A stretch of DNA of 64,000 bases from NCBI GenBank assembly GCA_040882565.1, contig JBBEAZ010000044.1, positions 62,001 to 126,000 of the forward strand. Direction: 5' to 3'. Under the pieces are notes generated by a model, which was given only the letters and a program-made list of their open reading frames with translations, searched no databases and was not told where the DNA came from. A program made the translations under genes and the position numbers. Source of the DNA: CF-162 sp040882565 (GTDB lineage: Bacteria > Chloroflexota > Dehalococcoidia > SM23-28-2 > RBG-16-64-32). Below are positions 14,580 through 22,900 of this stretch, one piece after another (position 1 is the first letter of the stretch; each line of letters begins with the position of its first letter).

Positions 14580-15650
14580 ATGAAATCCCTCATCCTTGTC
14601 TTGGTTGCCGCCGCCCTCGCGGTCTTCACAGTCGCCTGCGGCGATGACGACGTCGACGTCGCATCGTCACCGACCCCTACGATCGACGTCGCCACAGACA
14701 ACGCGACTCCCACGCCCGTCGAGCCCGACCACGTGACGTTCATGGCCGGGTTCAAGCCGCAGGCGAACCTTCCGTTCGTCGGCGCTTACGTGGCGCAAGA
14801 GAAGAATTTTTTCGCCGAAGAGAACCTCGATGTCGACATCCAGCACGTGGCTACGCCCGGCGACAACTTCCGGCTGCTGGCTACCGGAGAGGTGCAGTTC
14901 TCCACCTCCGACGCCTCGGCGCTTCTCGAGAAATGGACAGGCGACCCGGTGCTCGAGATCGTCTCGATCGCGCTGATCGGGCAGACAGGACAGCAGGGGT
15001 TCGCAGTGCTTCAGGACTCTGGCATCGAGACCCCGGCTGACTGGGCGGGCAAGATCGCAGGGTACAAAGGCAGCGCGGTGACGCCGGACTACCTCGCGGT
15101 GCTGGCGGCGAACAACGTCGAGCGATCGTCGATTGAGGAAGTACGTATCGGATTCGAGCCGCAGGTGCTGACTGAAGGGTTGGTCGACATCTTCCCCGTG
15201 TTCCTCTCCAACGAGCCGGACACGCTTGAGCGCCTCGGCTATCCGACGAAAGTCTTCACCGCCGCCGACTACGACGCGCCAACGCTCGGCCTGACCTATG
15301 TGACAACGGCGGATTACGCCGCCCAGAACCCGTCGATCGTCGCCCGCTTCGTCAGCGCAGTCTTGCGCGGCATCGAGTACGCGGATCAGAACCGCGCTGA
15401 GGCAATCGACATCGTACTCCAGTACGCGCCCGAAGAGGATCCGGTGCACCAGAGGTACATGCTGGACACTGAACTCGACATGGCTAAGACTGGCGATGTC
15501 TCCCAAGAGCACGGTATCGGCGGACAAACGCCTGAACAGTGGCAGGCTCTCCACGACTACATGATCCAGTACGGCGGCTTACCGCGGCCGATCGACGACA
15601 TCTCAACAGTGTTCCGCCAGGAGTATTTGCCGATATTCGCCGGCGACTAA
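14580..15650 (+). CDS. Substrate-binding lipoprotein of the ABC importer, NMT1/ThiY-like
   Basis: A 356-residue lipoprotein: signal peptide, lipobox TVAC with Cys20, then a Thr/Pro/Asp linker to about residue 50. The mature part begins TFMAGFKPQANLPFVGAY, continues YVAQEKNFFAEENLDVDIQH, and resembles NMT1/ThiY proteins that bind pyrimidine thiamine precursors, although riboflavin, nitrate and sulfonate binders share this fold. It captures ligand outside and delivers it to the permease. No thiamine-synthesis gene or TPP riboswitch is nearby, so substrate remains open. Confidence 0.88.
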   Translation: MKSLILVLVAAALAVFTVACGDDDVDVASSPTPTIDVATDNATPTPVEPDHVTFMAGFKPQANLPFVGAYVAQEKNFFAEENLDVDIQHVATPGDNFRLLATGEVQFSTSDASALLEKWTGDPVLEIVSIALIGQTGQQGFAVLQDSGIETPADWAGKIAGYKGSAVTPDYLAVLAANNVERSSIEEVRIGFEPQVLTEGLVDIFPVFLSNEPDTLERLGYPTKVFTAADYDAPTLGLTYVTTADYAAQNPSIVARFVSAVLRGIEYADQNRAEAIDIVLQYAPEEDPVHQRYMLDTELDMAKTGDVSQEHGIGGQTPEQWQALHDYMIQYGGLPRPIDDISTVFRQEYLPIFAGD

Positions 15651-15660
15651 AAGGCGCGAC

Positions 15661-16935
15661 GTGACGCGCCCCGCGTATCACAATACGACTGTGCGATACG
15701 TCCTCGCGGTCTACATCGCTTGCCTGACGGTGCTCGGCGCACTCGCATTGATCGGCGGCGTCGTACTGTTCGACGCAACCGGCCCGTCAGATCCCGCGGA
15801 GGCGGCCGGCACGCGCTACTCCTTCAACTTCGTGACGTGGGAACTGCAGCATTTCCCCCAGAAGTGGCTGTACAAAGTCGGCGACCTCCTCCGGGACGAC
15901 GATGGCAATGACGATGACATCCTGCGGCGCTACTTCACCTTGAGCGACGAGATCAACAGGCTTGCGGTGGATGAGCCTGGCTCTGAAGCGTTCAGCGAGG
16001 CGGAGTCCGAGCGGGCCAGGCTTGAAGCGCGTGTCGAGGACATTATTGAGGGCCGCATCACGTCCGTCCTCGAGGATCAAGGGTTGGCGCTTGAGCCGCC
16101 ACTCTTCTCAGACCTGGGTCTGATCTTTCCGCCCGTGGACTTCGAGCTCGAAGCGCCGCCGAGAGTGCTCGCCGTGTCACCGCGAAACCGCATTGAACTG
16201 GTGCACTCGTACCTGCTGACGCCGGGGCTCTCGCGCGAACGAGCGCTGCGCATTGAGGCAGGAGTCGAAGCGGACGACCGGGGCTACTCGGCGCTCGTTG
16301 TCACGGCCGGCGGCGTGGCCACGTATCCCAGCGTGATCAACGAGGGGCGGCCGTACGAATCACTGATCGACACGGTGTCGCACGAGTGGCTGCACCAGTA
16401 CCTGGCGTTTTTCCCGCTCGGCAGTCGCTACTTCGAGGGCAGCGAGACGCGGACGCTCAATGAGAGCGTAGCCAGCATTTTCGGCCGCGAGTTCGCGCGG
16501 GTGTATTTGGAGCGCTATGGCAACCTGGAAGGCGAAAGGCCATCACAGACGCCACGACCGAGTTCGACGCCGGCAGCCAACCCAACGACTACGCCGCCTG
16601 CCGAGGAGCCATTCGACTTCACAAACGCGATGCGAGCGCTGCGAGTGCAGGTCGAGGCGATGCTCGCGGCCGGGGACATCGAGGAGGCTGAAGCGCTGAT
16701 GAACCAGCGGCGGGACGAGTTTGAGGACGAGGGCTACTTCATCCGACGCCTGAATCAGGCCTACTTCGCGTTCCACGGCTTCTACGCCGACACGCCGGCT
16801 TCAATCGATCCGATCGGCCCAAAGCTGCAAACGCTCTTCGAAACCGCTCGCTCGCCCGGGGAGTTCGTGCGCCTCGCCTCGCAGATCACGACGCGCGAAG
16901 AACTGGACGCGCTACTCGCCGAGGCCGCGGACTAG
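15661..16935 (+). CDS. Membrane-anchored HExxH protein, putative metallopeptidase
   Basis: A 424-residue protein from a GTG ten bases after the importer lipoprotein stop. One N-terminal helix (about 12-36) anchors an extracellular part. His241-Glu-Trp-Leu-His245 is a zinc-protease HExxH, and Glu268 in TRTLNESVASIFGREF is spaced and embedded like the third zinc ligand of gluzincins, so catalysis is plausible. A Thr/Pro-rich linker lies around residues 298-318 and a helical C-terminal domain follows. I do not know the named family. Tight spacing suggests co-transcription with the importer, although the functional link is unclear. Its stop overlaps the convergent permease gene stop. Confidence 0.7.
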   Translation: MTRPAYHNTTVRYVLAVYIACLTVLGALALIGGVVLFDATGPSDPAEAAGTRYSFNFVTWELQHFPQKWLYKVGDLLRDDDGNDDDILRRYFTLSDEINRLAVDEPGSEAFSEAESERARLEARVEDIIEGRITSVLEDQGLALEPPLFSDLGLIFPPVDFELEAPPRVLAVSPRNRIELVHSYLLTPGLSRERALRIEAGVEADDRGYSALVVTAGGVATYPSVINEGRPYESLIDTVSHEWLHQYLAFFPLGSRYFEGSETRTLNESVASIFGREFARVYLERYGNLEGERPSQTPRPSSTPAANPTTTPPAEEPFDFTNAMRALRVQVEAMLAAGDIEEAEALMNQRRDEFEDEGYFIRRLNQAYFAFHGFYADTPASIDPIGPKLQTLFETARSPGEFVRLASQITTREELDALLAEAAD

Positions 16936-19175
16936 GCGCCCGCGGCGGCACGGACGTCGTAGTCGAATTCGACGACTCGAACGCCAACTTCGGCCTCGAG
17001 GAGAGGCTTGAGGCGGCGAATCGCCCGGTTATGAAGGATGCTCTCCCACCAGTGGTGGGCTTTGAAGCCCGGCAGGATCACAATGATCGCCTCGTCGCCT
17101 TCGCTCAGCTCCAGACTCTCGATGTAAGCAAGCATCGGCGCCGCAAATGCCCTGTACGGCGACTCGATGATCAGGAGCGGGACGTCCGGGATTAGCTCCT
17201 CCCATCGCGAGCGGAAAGTCTCCGCTTCCTCGCGGTCTTCGGCGAGGTGGACCGCGGTCAAGTTGCTCGATATCTCACGGGCCACGTTGATCGCGCTCAG
17301 CGTAATCTGGTTGATCCCGTCGATGGGGATGACAACGTGTTCACGCTTGGCCGGGTCCTGTGCAGGCATCGCCAGCGGAACGCTCTGTCGCGCGACATCA
17401 TCGTCATCGACGTGGATCGTCCGCTCGTACCAGTCGTAGTGGCGTTTGATCAACGTGAAGATCACGACCAGCGTGCCCATCATCACGAGCGATATCCAGG
17501 CGCCGGGCACAAACTTGGTGACGCTGATGATGACCGCAACGATACCGGTCGCAACGAATCCGATGCCGTTCATCACGATGCCCCCTCGCCAGCCCGGGCT
17601 ACGCAGCCGCCACCAGCGACGCACCATCCCGGCCTGTGAGAGCGTGAAAGCAAAGAAGACCCCGACTGCGTACAACGGGATCAGCTTCGTCACATCCGCC
17701 TGGTACACGATTAGCAGCACCGCAGCGATGATGGCCAGGAGCATGATGCCATTCGAAAACGCAAGGCGATCGCCGCGGAAGTTGAATTGCCTGGGCATGT
17801 AGCGATCACGAGCGAGGATGGCGGAGAGCAGCGGGAAAGCGTTGAAGCTGGTATTTGCGGCAAGGAACAGGATCATCGCGGTCCCGGCCTGGAATGAGTA
17901 GTAGATAACATTGTCGCCGAGGATCGTGCGGCCCATGTCCGAGACTAGTGTTTCTTCTTCCGTTGGGACCAGTCCGTACCTGCTCGAGAGGAACGTGATC
18001 CCCAAGAACATGAAGACGCCGATCACCGCCATGACCGTCATCGTCTGACGCGCATTCTCGGCTTCCGGCTTTTTGAAAGACGGCACGCCATTCGCCATCG
18101 CCTCGACGCCGGTCAACGCGGAAGCGCCGGATGAGAACGCCCTCAAGACAAGCCAGAGCGTGAGCCCGCCGGTGGCCAGTTCATCAAGGCGCTCCGGGTG
18201 ATCGGGCGGCGCCGCGTGGCCAAGCGTGCCCGGTGCATCCCCCAGGAGTACCTTGATCACGCCGTAAACGATCGTCGCCGACATCATCATGATGAAGAAA
18301 TACGTGGGCGCGGCGAAGAACGTGCCAGACTCACGGATTCCCCGCAGGTTCCCCAGGGTGAAGAAGGCGATCACGCCAACCGATAGCGGAACGCGGTATT
18401 CGTAGAGGTCCGGCAGCGCGGACGTTATGGCGGCAACTCCTGCCGCGACGCTGACGGACACCAGCAGAGTGTAGTCGACCATCAGCGCCCCAGCCGCGAC
18501 CAAGCCCGGCGTCTGGCCGAGGTTGTCATGCGACACTGCGTAGGCGCCGCCACCGTTGGGGTAGGCGAGGATTGTCTGCCGGTAAGAGATCGTAACGAGC
18601 ACTAGCAGCAGGGCGACGACGATGCCGATGGGGATGAGATAGGTCAGTCCCGCTGTCCCAGCGACCGCCAGGATAATCAACGCCTCTTGCGTCGCGTAGG
18701 CCGAGGACGAGAGCGGGTCGGAGCCCAGGATAGCTAGCGCTTTGAGCTTGCTCAGGCGCTCGTGAGCGATCTGGGCCATCGCGATCGGGCTGCCCAGCAC
18801 AAACCCCTTCACGGCTTGTAGGACTCGCTCCGCCGCCCCCCGAGGCCTGCTGGCAACGCGGGTCGCTTCGATGTGACCAGCGCCGACACGCGTGAACCGG
18901 CGCTGCGATGGCACCACACGGAGGTAGGCGCCTCGCGTTGTCGTGCCCCAGCGCACCTCCCTCAGCTCGACGTCAAGCGGTGATGCGCGGCGGCCGCGCT
19001 CCTGCCGCGGAACGACAATGCGGTCGCGCTCTTCGCGTGCGGGCGGCGTCGGAGGCGTAGCAACAGACTCCGGCGGTGCTTTTGCTGATTTCGGGGAAGT
19101 TGCCTTTAAGGGCTTTGATTCGGGCCGTTTCTTGCGCACAAAGGAGCGGCCGTGTGTGTCACGGTCCAAGGACAC
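16932..19175 (-). CDS. KimA-like potassium importer, APC superfamily, with N-terminal extension
   Basis: A 747-residue permease strongly resembling Bacillus KimA: KLKALAILGSDPLSSSAYAT, SYRQTILAYPNGGGAYAVS, LGQTPGLVAAGALMVDY, RAFSSGASALTGVEAMANG and ARDRYMPRQFNFRGDRL, followed by a cytosolic USP-like domain (about 620-740). KimA proteins co-transport K+ with protons and are often inhibited by c-di-AMP. Two things differ from the classic protein: about 115 extra, basic, Pro-rich residues precede the transporter core, and no c-di-AMP riboswitch fits in the 73 bases upstream. The PBP gene lies upstream in the same direction. Confidence 0.83.
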   Translation of the reverse strand: MSLDRDTHGRSFVRKKRPESKPLKATSPKSAKAPPESVATPPTPPAREERDRIVVPRQERGRRASPLDVELREVRWGTTTRGAYLRVVPSQRRFTRVGAGHIEATRVASRPRGAAERVLQAVKGFVLGSPIAMAQIAHERLSKLKALAILGSDPLSSSAYATQEALIILAVAGTAGLTYLIPIGIVVALLLVLVTISYRQTILAYPNGGGAYAVSHDNLGQTPGLVAAGALMVDYTLLVSVSVAAGVAAITSALPDLYEYRVPLSVGVIAFFTLGNLRGIRESGTFFAAPTYFFIMMMSATIVYGVIKVLLGDAPGTLGHAAPPDHPERLDELATGGLTLWLVLRAFSSGASALTGVEAMANGVPSFKKPEAENARQTMTVMAVIGVFMFLGITFLSSRYGLVPTEEETLVSDMGRTILGDNVIYYSFQAGTAMILFLAANTSFNAFPLLSAILARDRYMPRQFNFRGDRLAFSNGIMLLAIIAAVLLIVYQADVTKLIPLYAVGVFFAFTLSQAGMVRRWWRLRSPGWRGGIVMNGIGFVATGIVAVIISVTKFVPGAWISLVMMGTLVVIFTLIKRHYDWYERTIHVDDDDVARQSVPLAMPAQDPAKREHVVIPIDGINQITLSAINVAREISSNLTAVHLAEDREEAETFRSRWEELIPDVPLLIIESPYRAFAAPMLAYIESLELSEGDEAIIVILPGFKAHHWWESILHNRAIRRLKPLLEAEVGVRVVEFDYDVRAAAGA

Positions 19176-19248
19176 GTCCCCCCGAAGCGCCGCCCATTTG
19201 CGACTAGGCTAGCACCCGCTCGCGGCTGGAGCCAACCGGAGTCCGGGA

Positions 19249-21750
19249 TCAATCCGCGCCGGGCACACTGATCCCTTGGGCGCCGCCGTCATCATCGCCG
19301 CCCCCCGGATCAGTCGGCACCTGGCCGGGGATGATCAGGATGTCGCCGGGGAATATCGGGTCGTCTTCCTTTAGCCCGTTGATCTGCAGCAGGTCCTTGA
19401 TGTCGACTGAGAATATCTCCGCGACGCTTTCGATTGTGTCCCCCTCATGGACCGAGTAGTAGAAGACCGTCGGCCGCTCCGGCGTGGCGGTTGGCTCCGG
19501 AGTCGGCGTCGGCGTGTTCGTCTTGGTGGGGAAAACGGGTCCGCGAGGCGTCGGCGTCTCCGTTTGGCCGCCCGAGCCGGAAGGGCCCCGGCAGGCGCCA
19601 TTCTTGGCGACGGGCGAGTCCTTCCTGAAGACCTCCGTCCGCCCGCCGCAACCCGCCTCAACGATATTGTCCGGCTTGGTGAAGGGGTGCGGCGGTATCT
19701 GCAAGTACTCGTGCGCGTCGATCATGAAACGACGCCAGATCGGCCCCGACCCAACAGCCGAGAACGTGCCGGGCGCCATCGGCGTGTTGTCCGCGTTGCC
19801 CATCCAGACGCCGACAGCCAAATCCGGCGTGTAGCCCATCAGGGCGCCGTCGCGGAAGTCCTCACTGGTGCCGGTCTTGGACGCTGCCGGGCGATCGATC
19901 GTCAGACGGCTCCAGTTAATGGCGTCCTTCGAGAGCACGTCCGTCACCATCCATGCGTACGCCGGGTCGACGACCTGGATCGCCTCCGGCTGGGTGAACT
20001 GGTAGATGGCGCCGCCGTCGGCGTCCGTGATCGAGAGGACCGAGACCTGGTCGATTTCACGGTATCCGGTGGGCAGATCTTCCGAGGTCGGGCGGCCCTT
20101 CATCACGCCGTTGTTGGCGAGAGTCGCGAACGCGAGCGTCTGGTCAACGAGCTTCACTTCGCAGGCGCCGAGCGTGATCGTCGGGCCGCAATCGCCCTGG
20201 CGCAAGTCAGTGATCCCCATGCGGTGAGCCATCTCCCGCATACGGTCCTCGCCGACGTCCATCAGCGTGCGCACGGCGGTTGTATTAATCGACTCGGAGA
20301 AGCCCGTGCGGACTGTGATCGTGCCCTTGAACACGCTATTCCAGTTGTTGACCGGCCGGTTCTGGCCGCCGACATCGAGCACGAGCTGCTTGTCCTCGAC
20401 ATAGGTCGAAGGGACCCAGCCGTCTTCAAAGGCCTTCAGATAGGTGTACATCTTCATCGTGGAACCGAGCGACTGCTGCGAGCTGGCGATGTCCACCTCG
20501 CCGTCAATGTCTTCGCGGTTGTAGTCCCTGCTACCCACGTAAGCGAGGATCTCACCGGTGCCGGGGCGGATCGCCACGATAGAAGCGTTGTGGCCTCCGT
20601 ACGACTCCTCCGTCTTGGAGATCTCCTCTTCGATGATCTGCTGCCCGATGTTGTTCAGGTTGAGGTCAAGCGTGCTCGTAATACGCATCCCGCCCTGGCG
20701 AACGACCTTGTCGCAGGGAATGCCGCCGGGTGCCTCGAAGAGCCCGGCCTCACACATCTTTGTGACCTGGTCCTCGATGAACCAGATCCAGTGCGGTGCC
20801 AGGATGTCCACGGACGTGTCGACGTAGTTCAAGGGTTCGTCCTTCGCGGCGAGTATCTGCGCTTCGGTGAGATTTAGCAGCGGTTGGCTCGGATCACTGG
20901 AACTGGGGATCTTGTTGACTTCGCCGAGGCTGGCAATCATCAAATCGAGCACATCCAATTGGCGCGCCTTCGCAATCGGCTGCTTGTCTATGTCAGCCGG
21001 GTTGTAGTCACCGGGCGCCTGTGGCAAGCCCGCCATTAGGGCGGCCTCGGCAAGCGTCAAGTCTTTAGCGCTCTTGCCAAAGAACTGCTTGGAAGCGGCT
21101 TCGGCGCCGTATGCGTTTTTGCCGTAGAAGATCTGGTTCAGATACCACTCCATGATCTGGTCGTCGCTGTAGTGCTGCTTGAGCTCGAGAGCGATCACCG
21201 TCTCCTTGAGCTTGCGCTCGACGCCAGTCCGGCCGCGTGTCGAGCGCTCGTCGTAGAGATACACGTTACGCGCGAGCTGCTGGGTGATCGAGCTACCGCC
21301 GCTACCCTCGAAGAGGCCGGGGCCGAATGGCGTCAGGTTTTCCCAGGCGGCACGGGCGAGCCCCTTGAAGTTGACGCCGGGGTTGCCGTAGAAGGTCGAG
21401 TCTTCCGTGGCTACCGTCGCGGCTATGAGGTAAGGGGAAATCTCAGCAAGCGGTTTCGGGTCGCGCAACCCCTCGAATTCATCAATGTACTCGTAGAGCT
21501 TCGTCCCATTACGGTCGTAAACGATGCTGGAGCCAATGCGGTTCGAGTCGATGACCTCTTGTGGCTCCTTCAGATCGTCGGCATAGCCCCGGTATACGAG
21601 GAAGCCCGTGAGGCCCACGGCAAGGAGCGCCAGCACCCCAACAAAGAGCATTAGCGTCAGGAGTGACGAGAGGCGGTTACGAAAAATGCGGCTGCGATGT
21701 ACGGTTGCCTGGCGCGCGCGTTTGCGGCGAACTCGGTAGATCTTCTCCAA
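19249..21750 (-). CDS. Class A penicillin-binding protein with C-terminal LysM
   Basis: An 833-residue bifunctional peptidoglycan synthase. Basic cytosolic start, one helix (about 31-54), GT51 glycosyltransferase with catalytic Glu116 in TVATEDSTFYGN and the SITQQLARN motif near 154-162. The transpeptidase motifs are Ser430-Thr-Met-Lys433, Ser487-Ile-Asn489 and Lys625-Thr-Gly. A Thr/Pro linker then leads to a LysM fold (about 768-812: YYSVHEGDT, NGLKEDDPIFPGDILIIPG) that should bind glycan. In the GT motif the usual EDxxFxxHxG has Asn123 for His. The methyltransferase gene lies 12 bases upstream. It shows the cell builds a peptidoglycan wall. Confidence 0.93.
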   Translation of the reverse strand: MEKIYRVRRKRARQATVHRSRIFRNRLSSLLTLMLFVGVLALLAVGLTGFLVYRGYADDLKEPQEVIDSNRIGSSIVYDRNGTKLYEYIDEFEGLRDPKPLAEISPYLIAATVATEDSTFYGNPGVNFKGLARAAWENLTPFGPGLFEGSGGSSITQQLARNVYLYDERSTRGRTGVERKLKETVIALELKQHYSDDQIMEWYLNQIFYGKNAYGAEAASKQFFGKSAKDLTLAEAALMAGLPQAPGDYNPADIDKQPIAKARQLDVLDLMIASLGEVNKIPSSSDPSQPLLNLTEAQILAAKDEPLNYVDTSVDILAPHWIWFIEDQVTKMCEAGLFEAPGGIPCDKVVRQGGMRITSTLDLNLNNIGQQIIEEEISKTEESYGGHNASIVAIRPGTGEILAYVGSRDYNREDIDGEVDIASSQQSLGSTMKMYTYLKAFEDGWVPSTYVEDKQLVLDVGGQNRPVNNWNSVFKGTITVRTGFSESINTTAVRTLMDVGEDRMREMAHRMGITDLRQGDCGPTITLGACEVKLVDQTLAFATLANNGVMKGRPTSEDLPTGYREIDQVSVLSITDADGGAIYQFTQPEAIQVVDPAYAWMVTDVLSKDAINWSRLTIDRPAASKTGTSEDFRDGALMGYTPDLAVGVWMGNADNTPMAPGTFSAVGSGPIWRRFMIDAHEYLQIPPHPFTKPDNIVEAGCGGRTEVFRKDSPVAKNGACRGPSGSGGQTETPTPRGPVFPTKTNTPTPTPEPTATPERPTVFYYSVHEGDTIESVAEIFSVDIKDLLQINGLKEDDPIFPGDILIIPGQVPTDPGGGDDDGGAQGISVPGAD

Positions 21751-21762
21751 ATTGTCCTCTGG

Positions 21763-22524
21763 CTAAATCCCTTGAACTGCTTTCCTTCGCTTTAGTACAA
21801 CGAAGTGGGAGAGGCCGAAGATTCGGAGCCCCGTGTTCTCGAGCGGATACAGAAGCCACCGCAGCACCCTGCCAACGATCTTGCGGCCGGCCATCACGTG
21901 GTCGAAGCCTGGATACACGAACGAATGCAGTTCCGCCTCCAGGCCCGCCTTGCGATAGATGCGACGCAGCTTGCCTTTCGTATACGTGCCCGCATGTGGC
22001 ACGAGGCGGTCACGTAGGATATCCGGGAGGTAGTTCACGAACGGCACATTCCCGAAGACGTACTTCTTGCCGATGAAAATGCCGTGCGTCTCGAAGGGGT
22101 AGAGGCGGTTCGGGCAGAAGACCACCAGCCGCCCATCCGGCGCCAACACGCGGCGCATCTCGCGGAGCGAGGCCAGGTCGTCGTCGACGTGCTCCAGCAC
22201 CTCGTGCATCAGGATGACATCAAACGCCCCGTCCTTGTACGGCAGATGTTCGGCCACTGCCAGCATCAGTCCGGGCACCTCTTCCACACCACGGAGCACG
22301 CTCTCTCGCTCGACGTCGAAGCCATAGACCTGCGGTGAGAACTCGCGCAGCCGGCGCACGAAGGCGCCAACCCCGCAACCCGCGTCCAGGATGAGCTTAC
22401 CTTCCAGTGTGACATAGCGGCGCATGAGCGCGAGCCGCCGTTCGAGGCCGGGCGTCCAGACCTGGCTTGGGTGCCCGCGGATCGCCCGCTTGTCTGTCGT
22501 TTCCAGATTAGCGTGCTTGGTCAT
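21763..22524 (-). CDS. Class I SAM-dependent methyltransferase
   Basis: A 253-residue protein with the SAM-binding motif LILDAGCGVGAFVRRL near 45-60, the acidic ribose-binding residue in VYGFDVERES, and motif IV LMHEVLEHVDDDLASLREM, followed by LAPDGRLVVFCPNRLYPFE. This is the UbiE/COQ5-like fold; the C-terminal third has hydrophobic stretches that may sit on the membrane. Acceptor unknown. It heads a probable two-gene unit with the PBP and is divergent from gatC. Confidence 0.85.
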   Translation of the reverse strand: MTKHANLETTDKRAIRGHPSQVWTPGLERRLALMRRYVTLEGKLILDAGCGVGAFVRRLREFSPQVYGFDVERESVLRGVEEVPGLMLAVAEHLPYKDGAFDVILMHEVLEHVDDDLASLREMRRVLAPDGRLVVFCPNRLYPFETHGIFIGKKYVFGNVPFVNYLPDILRDRLVPHAGTYTKGKLRRIYRKAGLEAELHSFVYPGFDHVMAGRKIVGRVLRWLLYPLENTGLRIFGLSHFVVLKRRKAVQGI

Positions 22525-22571
22525 CTGATTCAGCGTAGCAACGCGGCGAGCGAGGGGCCACCCGCCTCACC

Positions 22572-22601
22572 TTGCGGCTTCGTACAAGCTGCTCGCATAA
22601 T
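22572..22601 (+). promoter_or_regulatory. Promoter of gatCA, leaderless type
   Basis: TTGCGG (22572-22577), an 18-base spacer and CATAAT (22596-22601), six bases before the gatC ATG with no Shine-Dalgarno between. Transcription would begin at or next to the start codon. Confidence 0.5.
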
Positions 22602-22607
22602 CGCCGT

Positions 22608-22898
22608 ATGTCCCTGACACCAGACGAAGTACGGCACATCGCCCTGCTGGCGCGCCTCGGCCTGACTGACGACGACGTCGCCAGGTTCAGCGGCCAGCTG
22701 TCCAACATCCTTGAATACTTCGAGGAGCTGCGGCAGGTGGACGTCGAAGGCGTGCCACCCACGGCGTACCCTCTGGACCTGCACAACGTGATGCGAGCCG
22801 ATGAGCCGGAGCCCAGCAGTGACGCCGAAGACGTGCTCAAGAACGCGCCGCAACGAGAGGGTGAGTTCTTCCGCGTGCGGGCGATCCTCGAGGAATAG
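22608..22898 (+). CDS. gatC: Asp/Glu-tRNA amidotransferase subunit C
   Basis: A 96-residue GatC, the small scaffold of the amidotransferase that converts Glu-tRNA(Gln) and Asp-tRNA(Asn) to the amidated forms. Typical features are LTPDEVRHIALLARLGLTDD, a helix with NILEYFEELRQVDVEGVPPT, the MRADEPEP turn and a C-terminal FFRVRAILEE. The start at 22608 gives the normal length; the 12 upstream codons are rejected because the -10 lies in them. GatA begins two bases after its stop. Confidence 0.93.
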   Translation: MSLTPDEVRHIALLARLGLTDDDVARFSGQLSNILEYFEELRQVDVEGVPPTAYPLDLHNVMRADEPEPSSDAEDVLKNAPQREGEFFRVRAILEE

Positions 22899-22900
22899 CC

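Noticed and set aside
19176..19248. c-di-AMP riboswitch before the KimA-like gene
   Set aside because: The gap is only 73 bases, too short, and no ydaO consensus was seen.
19447..20877. 476-codon open frame on the plus strand opposite the PBP gene
   Set aside because: It is a mirror of GC-rich codons of the PBP, Arg/Asp/Val-rich without domains. The PBP on the minus strand has all catalytic motifs.
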